A stretch of 64,000 nucleotides of DNA from contig NZ_SZNK01000001.1 of NCBI RefSeq assembly GCF_005217615.1, forward strand, positions 825,501 to 889,500. Direction: 5' to 3'. A model generated the notes under the pieces. The model saw only the letters and a list, made by a program, of their open reading frames with translations, had not been told where the DNA came from and made no database searches. Below are positions 39,084 to 47,508 of this stretch, one piece after another. The DNA comes from Brevibacillus antibioticus (lineage in GTDB: Bacteria > Bacillota > Bacilli > Brevibacillales > Brevibacillaceae). Within the stretch, counting starts at the first letter, position 1. Every line of letters starts with the position of its first letter. The translations under genes were made by a program, and so were the position numbers.

Positions 39084-39641
39084 TCAATCGGACGGTGTGC
39101 CCGGGTACCATACGCCGAGCCACTGTTCGGCGCCGTAGTCCTCGAACCGCTCTACCTCGGTGAACCCCAGCTTCGCCGCGACGCGCATCGAGGCCTCGTT
39201 GGCGGTCTGGGTGGAGAGCACCACCGGCTCGCCGGGATGCGCGTCGGCGAACCAGGCGAGCACCGCTGCGCATGCCTCGGTGGCGTACCCCCGTCCCCAC
39301 GCCTGCGGCAGGAACATGTAGCCGAGCCCAGGCTCCCCGCCTTCTGGACGGATGTGACCCTTACGCTCCGGGTCGCGCCGATCGAGCGTGATCATGCCGA
39401 TCGTTGTTCCGTTGAGCTCGACCACGAAAAAGCCGAAGCGCTGCCCGGGCACCTCGGGCAGCGCGCGCTCGAGCTCGTCACGCGGTCGGGAGCCGCCGAC
39501 GTAGGTGCCCACCTCTGGTGAGGCGAACAGGTCGATCAGCGCCGCACGGTCCCGGGCCTCGGACTGGCGGAGCACGAGCCGCTCGGTCTTGATCGGGGCA
39601 GGTGGCCAGGCGACGGGGTGAACTGTGATCTCATCCGACAT
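39084..39641 (-). CDS. GNAT family N-acetyltransferase, horizontally acquired
   Basis: 185-residue RimJ/RimL-type GNAT: IKTERLVLRQSEARDRAALIDLF, then the acetyl-CoA loop in LGYMFLPQAWGRGYATEAC and a closing NEASMRVAAKLGFTEVERFEDYG. Substrate unknown. Base composition is strikingly different from the surroundings (43 of 60 bases G or C on one line inside, 21 of 60 just upstream), with third-position G/C throughout, resembling actinobacterial genes. The upstream AAGGGAG site and leader are AT-rich and look native. Confidence 0.85.
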   Translation of the reverse strand: MSDEITVHPVAWPPAPIKTERLVLRQSEARDRAALIDLFASPEVGTYVGGSRPRDELERALPEVPGQRFGFFVVELNGTTIGMITLDRRDPERKGHIRPEGGEPGLGYMFLPQAWGRGYATEACAAVLAWFADAHPGEPVVLSTQTANEASMRVAAKLGFTEVERFEDYGAEQWLGVWYPGTPSD

Positions 39642-39756
39642 AGTGTAATCTCCCTTCTCTATTTAATTCTGTTTGTCCATGTCTGACAACATATATCATT
39701 CATGTATTCCTCCTCGAGACCACGTAGTACTTCTACGCAATAAGATCAGTCATTTT

Positions 39757-39817
39757 CATAAAAATAACCCCCTACCAAGGCTAGTTACTATTAGCTTCAC
39801 TAGGTTAGGGAGGGGTT
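39757..39817 (-). terminator. Terminator after the nucleotidyltransferase gene
   Basis: On the minus strand AACCCCTCCCTAACC pairs with GGTAGGGGGTT, followed by ATTTTTATG. The loop is about 30 bases. Confidence 0.6.
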
Positions 39818-39852
39818 GATCCATATTTCGACCCCGTTCGTTGAACAAGTTA

Positions 39853-40641
39853 CTATTGGGATTGTCCTAAATATATACCGTCAAGAAACGCGATTGAGAC
39901 GCGTTCTGCTTCCTTCCTAGGTACAATTTCAGAACCTTGTCTAAGTCGTTGGTACATCTTGATCGTATTTTTTAGCGCGTGGTAGCAACTTTCAAAGCTG
40001 TGGATGGGAATCGTTCCTTTTAGTTCCTCCAGTTCCTTGAGAGCGTATTTCTCGAGCTTTCGAACCCCTCGAGGGGAATGACCGTTGCGGATGAGTACCA
40101 ACGGCCCTAATACTGCATTGCGCATAAAAGTCAGTGTATCGATTAATTCGAATAATTCGCCTCTCCCTAATTTTGTGGCGCAGTAATGCACCCATACCCA
40201 GAAGCGATCTTCAATCCATTGAGATTGAGGGAAAGGTAGAGAGGGGCTTGTTTTACTGAGTATCGTTGCAATACCAGAACCTCTCTCCCAAAGAATCAGT
40301 GGGTTCTCGACTCGGGATTCGAGCTCTTCCAGTTGGACAAATTTAAGGTCGACATGAAGAGGGGCTGGACCATATAAACAAATAAGCAATCTCGGTTCCC
40401 CGACATGCTCGCCTGTGAATGCAGAAAGTAAATGACCGAGTCTTTCGGCAATTTGGAAGCGTTGTTCCATGATCTCATTTCGAAAAGCATAATTGTAGAC
40501 GATTATTAAATCCAGATCACTATACTCATCCATTTCTCCGTACATCATAGATCCGCCTGCGAGGAGACCTATAAGTCGTTGATCTTGGCTTACATACTCA
40601 ATCGCTTGCTCAATGAATCGATCATGTAAAGGTAACTTCAT
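39853..40641 (-). CDS. Nucleotidyltransferase-domain protein
   Basis: About 262 residues with an N-terminal Pol-beta-like nucleotidyltransferase domain: GLLAGGSMMYGEMDEYSDLDLIIVY has the G-S pair and the D-x-D metal site (about 29-50), and a later Asp in HVDLKFV. The C-terminal part is helical, as in aminoglycoside adenylyltransferases, to which it is distantly similar; a resistance role is possible but unproven. ATG 40641 lies 8 bases after AAGGAG. Confidence 0.75.
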   Translation of the reverse strand: MKLPLHDRFIEQAIEYVSQDQRLIGLLAGGSMMYGEMDEYSDLDLIIVYNYAFRNEIMEQRFQIAERLGHLLSAFTGEHVGEPRLLICLYGPAPLHVDLKFVQLEELESRVENPLILWERGSGIATILSKTSPSLPFPQSQWIEDRFWVWVHYCATKLGRGELFELIDTLTFMRNAVLGPLVLIRNGHSPRGVRKLEKYALKELEELKGTIPIHSFESCYHALKNTIKMYQRLRQGSEIVPRKEAERVSIAFLDGIYLGQSQ

Positions 40642-40762
40642 GCCAAGCACTCCTTAAAAAGTGACCCATAAAATGGGTATTATTAGAAAGTAACATTTAC
40701 AATTAGTGGTAGTCAAGGGGATATAGGTCAATATAGCAACAGATCGCATTATCGGACGGGTA

Positions 40763-40874
40763 CATTGAAAAAGGCAAAACGGGTAGAATGAAGCTTGAGC
40801 ATCAGGATGGAACACAATTTCAAGCAAAACTTATTTGGAAAAGTGTAGAATTGGGCGAACTTGCTTTCGAATAG
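40763..40874 (+). pseudogene. Duplicated 3' tail of topB
   Basis: Reads IEKGKTGRMKLEHQDGTQFQ and continues in frame to ELAFE-stop, matching the last 37 codons of topB with a handful of substitutions and loss of the final Gln. No start or upstream topB sequence is present. The 16 bases GACGGGTACATTGAAA at its left edge also match the 3' end of rph. Confidence 0.85.
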
Positions 40875-40895
40875 GTATTATTGTAGATGCGTTTT

Positions 40896-40923
40896 TGAAA
40901 CGAAATACCGGTCGCGCTCTACG
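40896..40923 (+). promoter_or_regulatory. Possible ECF-sigma promoter before pspA
   Basis: TGAAAC at 40896-40901 is a perfect ECF -35; the -10 region GCTCTACG is only a partial match to CGTA/CGTC. B. subtilis pspA (ydjF) belongs to the SigW regulon, which makes the site worth noting. Confidence 0.3.
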
Positions 40924-40942
40924 AAAAGTAAAGGTGAGCCAA

Positions 40943-41029
40943 ATGAAAAATAAATTGTTGAAACTTACTTGCGTAACCATCGTAAATACATGTATAACGG
41001 GGACGGCATATTCAGGCCGAACTACCTAG
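40943..41029 (+). CDS. Possible 28-residue peptide with signal-like sequence
   Basis: ATG after AAGGTGAGCC opens a frame MKNKLLKLTCVTIVNTCITG and on to a stop, with a basic start and hydrophobic stretch. It could be the stump of a secreted protein next to the topB-tail remnant, a pspA leader peptide, or chance. The 412 bp between the nucleotidyltransferase and pspA contain only this, the topB tail and the promoter candidate. Confidence 0.2.
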   Translation: MKNKLLKLTCVTIVNTCITGTAYSGRTT

Positions 41030-41053
41030 CACGTACTCAAGGAGGAATAATCC

Positions 41054-41719
41054 ATGTCCATTTTTAAAAGACTGCGTGATTTGACCATGTCCAATTTGTA
41101 CGCATTGATTGAGAAAGCAGAAGATCCAATCAAAATGACAGACCAGTATTTGCGTGATATGCAAGAAGACTTGAGTGAAGCAGAGAAAGCGGTTGCCGCT
41201 CAAATTGCTTTGGAAAAGAAATTCAAGGTGCTGTATGAAGAACAGGAAGCCTTGGTGAAAAAGCGTGATGAGCAAGCTCACATCGCAGCACAAGCGCAGA
41301 ACATCGATCTGGCTCGTCGGGCTCTGGAAGAAAAGAAAGCCGCCGAGCAAAAAATGAATGAATACAAGGACAGCTACGAGAAAAACAAGCTGGCAGCCGA
41401 CGGATTGCGCGAGAAGCTGGCTGAAATGAAAAAACAGATTACCGAGCTGAAAAACAAGCGCGAGACATTGGTTGCCCGCGTCAATGCAGCAAAAGCGCAA
41501 AAGACGATCAATCAGGCAATGGGTAGCTTCGACTCGAACTCGGCTATGTCTGGCTTAAAACGCATGGAAGAAAAAGCACTGCAAATGGAAGCAGAAGCAG
41601 AAGCCAGCGGCGAGATTTACAAAAAACAGAGCTCTTTAGATGATGAAATTGCGAAGCTAAATAAGGATCAAGCCGTTGAGGACGAACTGGCTGCTCTGAT
41701 GAAAAAATATGAGGGGTAA
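41054..41719 (+). CDS. pspA: Phage shock protein A homologue
   Basis: PspA/IM30/Vipp1 ESCRT-III-like protein, 221 residues and nearly all alpha-helical coiled coil. N-terminal amphipathic helix MSIFKRLRDLTMSNLYALIEKAEDPIKM and MTDQYLRDMQEDLSEAEKAV are family hallmarks. It forms rods on the inner face of stressed membrane and limits leakage. ATG after AAGGAGGAATAATCC. A terminator hairpin separates it from the three partner genes, suggesting they receive only part of the transcription. Confidence 0.93.
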   Translation: MSIFKRLRDLTMSNLYALIEKAEDPIKMTDQYLRDMQEDLSEAEKAVAAQIALEKKFKVLYEEQEALVKKRDEQAHIAAQAQNIDLARRALEEKKAAEQKMNEYKDSYEKNKLAADGLREKLAEMKKQITELKNKRETLVARVNAAKAQKTINQAMGSFDSNSAMSGLKRMEEKALQMEAEAEASGEIYKKQSSLDDEIAKLNKDQAVEDELAALMKKYEG

Positions 41720-41747
41720 ACCGCTTCAGGCGGTTTCCCTTTTTTTC
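41718..41747 (+). terminator. Terminator inside the psp module
   Basis: AAACCGC/GCGGTTT with a 4-base loop, then CCCTTTTTTT, between pspA and the DUF350 gene; probably partial. Confidence 0.8.
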
Positions 41748-41785
41748 AGACCTTATACACCTTGACGAAAGTGGAGTGATTCGCT

Positions 41786-42190
41786 TTGACGTGGAACGAG
41801 ATACTAGGAATGCTGGTTTGGACAGGAGCTGGCGGCATTTTACTCTTTGTTTTAATGTGGATCGATTCGTTGTTTACGAAATACAAGGACATCACGGAAA
41901 TCAAAAACGGAAACATCGCGGTTACGACGCGTTTTGTTATGAAGCTGTTTGCGCAAGGATATATCTTATCGCAATCCATTATTACCTCCAACCTATTGTG
42001 GACAGCCCTGCTCGTTTCTGTGATCTCATTTATCATTCTGTTCCTTTTGGAGAGAATCGTGGAATGGCTGTTAAAGCAAGTAGCCGGACTGGATCTGGAA
42101 AAAGGGACGCAGGAAGGAAAGGTGGCACATGCCATGATGGCTGGTTCATTCCATCTCGTGGGTGCCTTGATTTTGGCTGCATGTCTGTAA
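41786..42190 (+). CDS. DUF350 (YjfL) family membrane protein
   Basis: 134-residue protein with four predicted membrane segments (about 7-25, 46-66, 70-90, 112-132). DUF350/YjfL proteins are recurrent genomic partners of PspA and of DUF4178 proteins, function unknown. TTG start after GTGGAG. C-terminal LEKGTQEGKVAHAMMAGSFHLVGALILA holds conserved small residues. Confidence 0.82.
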   Translation: MTWNEILGMLVWTGAGGILLFVLMWIDSLFTKYKDITEIKNGNIAVTTRFVMKLFAQGYILSQSIITSNLLWTALLVSVISFIILFLLERIVEWLLKQVAGLDLEKGTQEGKVAHAMMAGSFHLVGALILAACL

Positions 42191-42215
42191 GACGTGAAAG
42201 GGAAGGGAGTACAGC

Positions 42216-42722
42216 ATGAGTTTGATGAAGCGAATCCAAAACATTTTTGCCAAGCATGAGCCTCCTGCACCGGAGAAGAGCATCCTGACGGTGGGACCGG
42301 GTGATGTGGTCGATGTATCGCTCGTTACCTATCAAGTAATCGGGAAGGCGAGCAATGCGAGTCGCAAAGCCACGATGCTTACCTTGCAGGATGGAACGAC
42401 CATTCGCTACCTGTATATCGAGGAACGGGAGAAGATCGTCTATCATCTGTATAGCGTCATTGATGGACGACTGGATTCAATAGACGAGGTACCGACCACG
42501 ATTGAGATGGATGACGTCACCTACCATTTGGAGGAGCAATATAATGGCGCCATCCAGACTGTGGGAAAAGCGCCGTTTCACACGTCAGGGGAGCAGTACA
42601 TTTGGCAATTCCAATCGGATCAACGCCAATTGCTGCGGATCGAGTGGCAGGATGGCCGTTTCATGCTCTATGAGGGAGAAAGTGTTCTGCCAGCGGACGT
42701 GCAGGTACTGCGGGGAGCATAG
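42216..42722 (+). CDS. DUF4178 protein
   Basis: 168-residue soluble protein; VGPGDVVDVSLVTYQVIGKA, LQDGTTIRYLYIEE and the WQDGRFMLYEGE segment show the beta-rich DUF4178 fold. Cytoplasmic by sequence. Starts 25 bp after the DUF350 gene and precedes the lipoprotein gene by 17 bp, so the three form a tight operon. Confidence 0.82.
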   Translation: MSLMKRIQNIFAKHEPPAPEKSILTVGPGDVVDVSLVTYQVIGKASNASRKATMLTLQDGTTIRYLYIEEREKIVYHLYSVIDGRLDSIDEVPTTIEMDDVTYHLEEQYNGAIQTVGKAPFHTSGEQYIWQFQSDQRQLLRIEWQDGRFMLYEGESVLPADVQVLRGA

Positions 42723-42739
42723 AGAGGAGGGACACGTAC

Positions 42740-43531
42740 ATGCCAAATCCATGGATGAAATCAATCAAGCTCCTGCTGATTCCGGCGTTGTTCCTCCTTA
42801 CGCTAGCGGGTTGTGGCAGTCCTGCGGTTGGCGAGACATATCCGCTTGAATCTGTCTCTACCAAGGACAATGGACAGACGTCACGCATCTATCGTGCGGT
42901 AGACAAGACCGTACCGGAAGTAGCCTCGGAGCTGGCGGAGCAGAATACGCCAGATGAAATCTCCAAAGAAGATCCGCAGCATATGTTCCTCATTTATCCG
43001 GACGAGGTCTACCATTTGCAGCAAGACGCTGCCAAGCCGACGGATACGTTGATCGAGGTTGACAGTAAAGAGTACGTCCGGCAAAATTACGATTCTTCGT
43101 TTTTGCAGGGATATATTGTAGCCAGCGTACTGGATGATTTGTTCGACGGACTTAAGAAAAGTACAAAGGGTAGCTATCGTGGCTACTCTAGCAAGGACAT
43201 ATACAAGCCTTCCGGTACGTATCACGTGCCTACAATCGAGGACAAAAAACTAGCGCCGCCGATTACCAAAGAAGGTACGGGTAGTATTTTCAAACGGGGT
43301 AATGCGAAGAACGCGGATGGTACGGTAGGTTCTGACGGCAGCCTTTTCAAGAAGAAGGCGGATTCATCTTCTAGCGGTAGTTCAGGCAAAATTATTCGTT
43401 CTTCCAGCAGTCAATCGTCGAATTCGAGTGACTCTTTCTCATCCAAACGTTCGAGCTTTTCCCCGCCGAAAAGTAAATCGCCCCCACGAACGAAGGTTGG
43501 GGGTTCTGGGCGGATTACAAAACGCCGATAA
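42740..43531 (+). CDS. DUF4247 lipoprotein
   Basis: 263 residues with a lipoprotein signal (hydrophobic run, lipobox LAGC with Cys26), the DUF4247 region (about 40-150: DKTVPEVASELAEQNTPDEIS, MFLIYPDEVYHLQQD, SSFLQGYIVASVLDDLF) and a long Ser/Lys-rich, low-complexity C-terminus ending in basic residues. Displayed on the outer face of the membrane. Last gene of the psp module. Confidence 0.85.
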   Translation: MPNPWMKSIKLLLIPALFLLTLAGCGSPAVGETYPLESVSTKDNGQTSRIYRAVDKTVPEVASELAEQNTPDEISKEDPQHMFLIYPDEVYHLQQDAAKPTDTLIEVDSKEYVRQNYDSSFLQGYIVASVLDDLFDGLKKSTKGSYRGYSSKDIYKPSGTYHVPTIEDKKLAPPITKEGTGSIFKRGNAKNADGTVGSDGSLFKKKADSSSSGSSGKIIRSSSSQSSNSSDSFSSKRSSFSPPKSKSPPRTKVGGSGRITKRR

Positions 43532-43553
43532 CTGTAAAAACAAGAGAGAAACG

Positions 43554-43600
43554 AACACCCCCAAACGATTTTGATAGCTCGTTTGGGGGTGTTTTTGTTT
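43554..43600. terminator. Bidirectional terminator
   Basis: AACACCCCCAAACGA/TCGTTTGGGGGTGTT then TTTGTTTT; closes both the psp module and the convergent collagenase gene. Confidence 0.9.
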
Positions 43601-43606
43601 TGCTGA

Positions 43607-46540
43607 TTAACGCGGCTTGGTCTCTACCGTATACACAATATCTTCATTTTGATATTTGTACACATACAAGAAGTATCGGCCTGGCTTTACTTGATAATGG
43701 GCACTTTGCAGATTTCCCTCCCGCTCTTGCGGGTACGTGACAGGCTGATCCAGATTTCCCTCATGGAATAGCATCCAAGTCACACCTTGTCCCTCTTGAG
43801 GGTTTAAAGAAATATGTATTTCTTCTGGTTTATCTACTTGGAAGGCAAAGATATCTTGCCAATCGTTTTCTTTCATGTCCCCTGAGACAGTCGTGCCAAT
43901 CTTTAATGGACCATTTGCTTGCTCGGTAGAATCATTGCTCTCGTTTTCTTGATAGAGCTGCTCTTGTGGGCGATCTTCCCCCGTAACCAATAAGCGAAAC
44001 GGTTGGTCCTCTTGTTCTGTACGATACGTATAAGCAGTCACATAGTAAGTCCCTGGTTTCGCATCGAATGATCCGATCAGCTTGTTGCCTTCACGCTTGG
44101 TGGGATAGGAGATATAGTTCTCTCTATCTGACTCGTGGAATACAAGCCATGCCACGCCATCTCCTTGCTTCGTTTCCATCTCTACTTGAAGCTGTTGGGT
44201 TGATTTCACATCGAGACGGAACTCCTGACTCGGTTTTTGTGGATGAATGATACCAGTGATCGGCTTGCCTAATGAGAGGGAAGATTCTTCAGGATCTGGA
44301 ACTGGCTTTGGCTTTGGCTGTTCCGTTTCAGAGCCATCTTCTTGAGCCAGCTTCCCGTGGAACACGACATCATAAGCGAAGCGTCCATCTTTTGTCGTAC
44401 GATAATTGGTGAAGTAGCTCGTAACCGTATCATAGCCATTCCAGGAAAGATCGGATAACTCCTTGAGAAATCCATCTGTGAGGCGGTTCATTTCTTGCCA
44501 ATCCTGATATTCCTCGTGGGAAGCTCCACCCGTATAGACCCCACGCAAGGTGAAGCTGCGGAAATCTCCCGAGTCTTTTTCATCTGTTTTTACATCGCTC
44601 AGAGAAGCAACCTTTGCGATTTGACGATAAACCTCTTCTTTGCTCGTCACGTCCACTTTTTGTAAGTAATCATCTGAAACGAGAGGAACATCCAGCTTTT
44701 CATACTGGTCGATCAAATCTTCTAATGTTTCTTGATAGTCACGTTCAAGAGCGCGGTCACGGCTGAATTTTTCGATCAAGTCATCATAAGCAGATACATC
44801 ATTGGAACGGATCGTATCATTAATTTTATCCAGACGAGCAAAATCATTCTTGAACAGATGGTACTGAAGAGCGAAGGAGTAGTCATAGAATGCCAGGGTT
44901 CCGTATTTGGCATGCATCATATCGGCCGCAGTGTAATCGAGATAAGGCGCTGCATTTCGAATATTGCCTACAACTGACTGGCGAGGCTTGATTCCTTCTG
45001 TTCGGGTAGCACCTGCGAAAAACTCAGCTCCGCCTTCTTCATACCAAGGCAAGCGGCTGTTTTCATAAATCTTTCCCTGTCCCCACATGCCCGGTACTTC
45101 ATACCTGCCTTGCAAAAAGTGGACGAATTCATGACGGAACAGCTCTTCCAGACTGTAGATGCTTTGTTCTTTTGTCCGATCGTAGGTGAAGAAAGTACCG
45201 GTACCCTCAATGTAAATACCACCGTTGTCTGTGTCGTATCCGTACAAGAAGCGATTCATTTTATATTCATCAGGCGTATTGTAGATGACAATGGTCAGCA
45301 CATCATCCGGATTGCCGCTCTCCAACTCCTTATCATTACCGATGACACGATGGAATTGTGCCTTTACTTCTTTGGATGCCCAATACAAGCGTTCAACCTG
45401 TTCTTCTGTTAGCTTATCTCCCGTTTTGAACACAACCGCTCCGTCATCAAAAGTAAATTGCTGCGGAAGATAATGCTTTTTGCCCTCTTTTACCATTTCC
45501 TCGAGGTCGATTTTTTTGCCATTGGCATCCTCGCCATATGCTTCCGCGATTTGTTGCGCCGCAGTGAAGTACGGCTCGCTCCACTTTTTATAGGTTTTCA
45601 TTGCTTTCGTCAATATGTCATTGGCTTTGTCAGGATCACTGTAGTAGCTTCCTAATTTCCCTGTATAATACAGAGCATTGTTCGTCAACCATACGTGATC
45701 AGCGGAAGTGTCACCGTTTTCCGCCATGTCAAAAATGGGGGCGAGAAATGCGTCGATGCTGCCTTTTAGCTCATCTCTTCCTGAATCATCTACTCCCCAA
45801 ATCAGAACATAACCAATACCTTGAAGGACGCTGTAAAAGGCCTCGCTTGCTTCGCGATCATCTGACCATTTATCCCGATTGTCATTAAAGTCTTCCATTA
45901 CTTTTGAGAGAATGCCGATTGTCTCTGAATCAACAGTCGTGTTGCTAATTAATTTTCCCGTAGAACTAATGATTTCATTTTGAGTCTTTGTACCTAATGT
46001 GAAATTTTGATTGGAAGTAATGGCTTGAAGTGCTGGAATAATCTTTTGCTTATACTTTGGCTCCATCAAATACTTTAATTCTTTATGGTAGTACCCCAAG
46101 TAATACCCCGAACGCAAAACCTCTACATAGGTATGGATACCCTGCTCGTCATCCTTGGTGAAGTTTTTGCCACTCTCTTGCAGGGCATCGATGATGGCTT
46201 GAACCCGCTCCTGATCCTCATAAAATTCCTGGGTGTCGTCGTTGTAAGTAAACAGCTCAGGGATTTGCGTCCAACTGATTTCCTTCAACAATTCAACAAG
46301 CTCTGAATTGTCCAATGTTTTCAGATGCGAGATGCTGTATTTCTCCTGTTTGGCTGCTTGGCGTAGCTGACTCTTCGACATCTTTTCTTGAACGGGTGTA
46401 TGACCAATTTGCGAATCACTGGGCTCTTGGGATGGGCTTGGCAGCGTGTTTTTGGCTTGAGCTGCTAGTGGCAAGCCTGTCGATATCGTTGAAATTGCAA
46501 TTGACCCTGCTGTTACCATGCTAATCCATGAACGATTCAT
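43607..46540 (-). CDS. Secreted M9 family (collagenase-type) metalloprotease
   Basis: 977-residue exoenzyme. Signal peptide about 1-30 (hydrophobic core ending LPLAAQA), M9 activator-type helical region, then the zinc site HEFVHFLQGRYE with downstream EEGGAEFF as third ligand, as in clostridial and Bacillus collagenases. After about residue 720 come two pre-peptidase C-terminal beta domains (LVFHESDRENYISYPTKREG and MLFHEGNLDQPVTYPQEREG are parallel segments), which bind collagen or aid secretion. ATG 46540 has AAAGGAG upstream; two earlier in-frame ATGs lack one. Confidence 0.9.
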   Translation of the reverse strand: MNRSWISMVTAGSIAISTISTGLPLAAQAKNTLPSPSQEPSDSQIGHTPVQEKMSKSQLRQAAKQEKYSISHLKTLDNSELVELLKEISWTQIPELFTYNDDTQEFYEDQERVQAIIDALQESGKNFTKDDEQGIHTYVEVLRSGYYLGYYHKELKYLMEPKYKQKIIPALQAITSNQNFTLGTKTQNEIISSTGKLISNTTVDSETIGILSKVMEDFNDNRDKWSDDREASEAFYSVLQGIGYVLIWGVDDSGRDELKGSIDAFLAPIFDMAENGDTSADHVWLTNNALYYTGKLGSYYSDPDKANDILTKAMKTYKKWSEPYFTAAQQIAEAYGEDANGKKIDLEEMVKEGKKHYLPQQFTFDDGAVVFKTGDKLTEEQVERLYWASKEVKAQFHRVIGNDKELESGNPDDVLTIVIYNTPDEYKMNRFLYGYDTDNGGIYIEGTGTFFTYDRTKEQSIYSLEELFRHEFVHFLQGRYEVPGMWGQGKIYENSRLPWYEEGGAEFFAGATRTEGIKPRQSVVGNIRNAAPYLDYTAADMMHAKYGTLAFYDYSFALQYHLFKNDFARLDKINDTIRSNDVSAYDDLIEKFSRDRALERDYQETLEDLIDQYEKLDVPLVSDDYLQKVDVTSKEEVYRQIAKVASLSDVKTDEKDSGDFRSFTLRGVYTGGASHEEYQDWQEMNRLTDGFLKELSDLSWNGYDTVTSYFTNYRTTKDGRFAYDVVFHGKLAQEDGSETEQPKPKPVPDPEESSLSLGKPITGIIHPQKPSQEFRLDVKSTQQLQVEMETKQGDGVAWLVFHESDRENYISYPTKREGNKLIGSFDAKPGTYYVTAYTYRTEQEDQPFRLLVTGEDRPQEQLYQENESNDSTEQANGPLKIGTTVSGDMKENDWQDIFAFQVDKPEEIHISLNPQEGQGVTWMLFHEGNLDQPVTYPQEREGNLQSAHYQVKPGRYFLYVYKYQNEDIVYTVETKPR

Positions 46541-46709
46541 TTCTTTCGTTGACTCCTTTTTCATTCTTTTTGGAAGTGGAAGTGAATATTTTATAGTATC
46601 GGTATCAAACATGAAAATACTTACAAATAAAACAAAAGGTAGCGGAATATAGCTCTTTCTTCCTGTTTGGAGAAAAGAAAAGAATGTCTAGAGAAGTAGC
46701 TTTGTAAGA

Positions 46710-46874
46710 ATGAAAGAAGAGCGACTTTTGTTTGCCTATGACGAAAACATGATTGGTGATCGACAAAAGAAGAAGGGATGTGCATCCAGCATTCGACAGT
46801 CTTTGTTAGGAGCATTGGCTATGATTGACAGTGGGAAAGCACAGATAGGCGAAGTTGGCGGAGGAGAGTGCTAG
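46710..46874 (+). CDS. Possible small gene before the DUF4912 gene
   Basis: A 54-codon frame, MKEERLLFAYDENMIGDRQK...SSIRQSLLGALAMIDSGKAQI...GGGEC, whose stop is 3 bases before the DUF4912 start. The strong GGAGGAGAG site of that gene lies in its last codons, an arrangement typical of coupled genes. No good ribosome site precedes its own ATG, and no family is recognised. The rest of the 337-bp gap shows no other frame on the plus strand. Confidence 0.35.
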   Translation: MKEERLLFAYDENMIGDRQKKKGCASSIRQSLLGALAMIDSGKAQIGEVGGGEC

Positions 46875-46877
46875 AAG

Positions 46878-47498
46878 ATGCTGGATAAGATTCTCGAACT
46901 GCGTTCACGATCCATTTCCATTGCACAAATTGCCAAAGAATGTGGCTTAACGATCGGTCAAGTTAAGTATCGCCTGCAAAAAGACCGTACGAAGCCAGTG
47001 ACATCACCTCCCGCAAGAACGGAATTGGAATGGCAATTGCCTGCGTTTTATGGTCGGGATCTTGTCAAAGTCATGGCACAAGAACCGACCGTGTTATTCG
47101 TCTATTGGGAAATCACTTGGCCGCGTATGAGAATGGTCGCATCGTACCTGCAAGCCGATTATCGTCACATCCAGAAGGGCTTGCGTCTATATGATGTTAC
47201 CGAACGGTTATTTGATGGAAAAAATGCGCACTCCGTCCGAGATGTGTTCGTACATGAAGAGGCTCATTCCTGGTACGTGAAAGATGTAGAGCCAGGACGT
47301 ACATACATGGTTGATTTTGGTTTATATGAGCACAATCGGTTTTGTCCGATTTTACGCTCGGAAACAGTGATTACCCCGCGAAATTCAAAAGCGAACTGGG
47401 GGGAAGCGTTCATTGATCCCGTCCATGATCCAGCTACACCTTCCTGGTTTGAAAACTTTTCCTCCTACTCGTTGTATACCAAAACATCAAATAAGTGA
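46878..47498 (+). CDS. DUF4912 protein with N-terminal helix-turn-helix-like segment
   Basis: 206 residues. ILELRSRSISIAQIAKECGLTIGQVKYRLQ (broken: about residues 4-33) looks like a small DNA-binding-type helix pair, followed by a DUF4912 beta domain with VLFVYWEIT, RLYDVTERLFDG and DVEPGRTYMVDFGLY. DUF4912 proteins often accompany GH57/DUF1957 glucan enzymes; carbohydrate binding or regulation is inferred. First clear gene of the alpha-glucan set. Confidence 0.8.
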   Translation: MLDKILELRSRSISIAQIAKECGLTIGQVKYRLQKDRTKPVTSPPARTELEWQLPAFYGRDLVKVMAQEPTVLFVYWEITWPRMRMVASYLQADYRHIQKGLRLYDVTERLFDGKNAHSVRDVFVHEEAHSWYVKDVEPGRTYMVDFGLYEHNRFCPILRSETVITPRNSKANWGEAFIDPVHDPATPSWFENFSSYSLYTKTSNK

Positions 47499-47508
47499 GG
47501 TGTCATTT

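Noticed and set aside
38968-39300. 110-codon Arg-rich minus-strand frame overlapping the acetyltransferase
   Set aside because: A frame-shifted reading of the GC-rich acetyltransferase; high-GC DNA gives long false frames.
39030-39521. 163-codon plus-strand frame opposite the acetyltransferase
   Set aside because: Antisense in GC-rich DNA; the GNAT motifs lie on the other strand.
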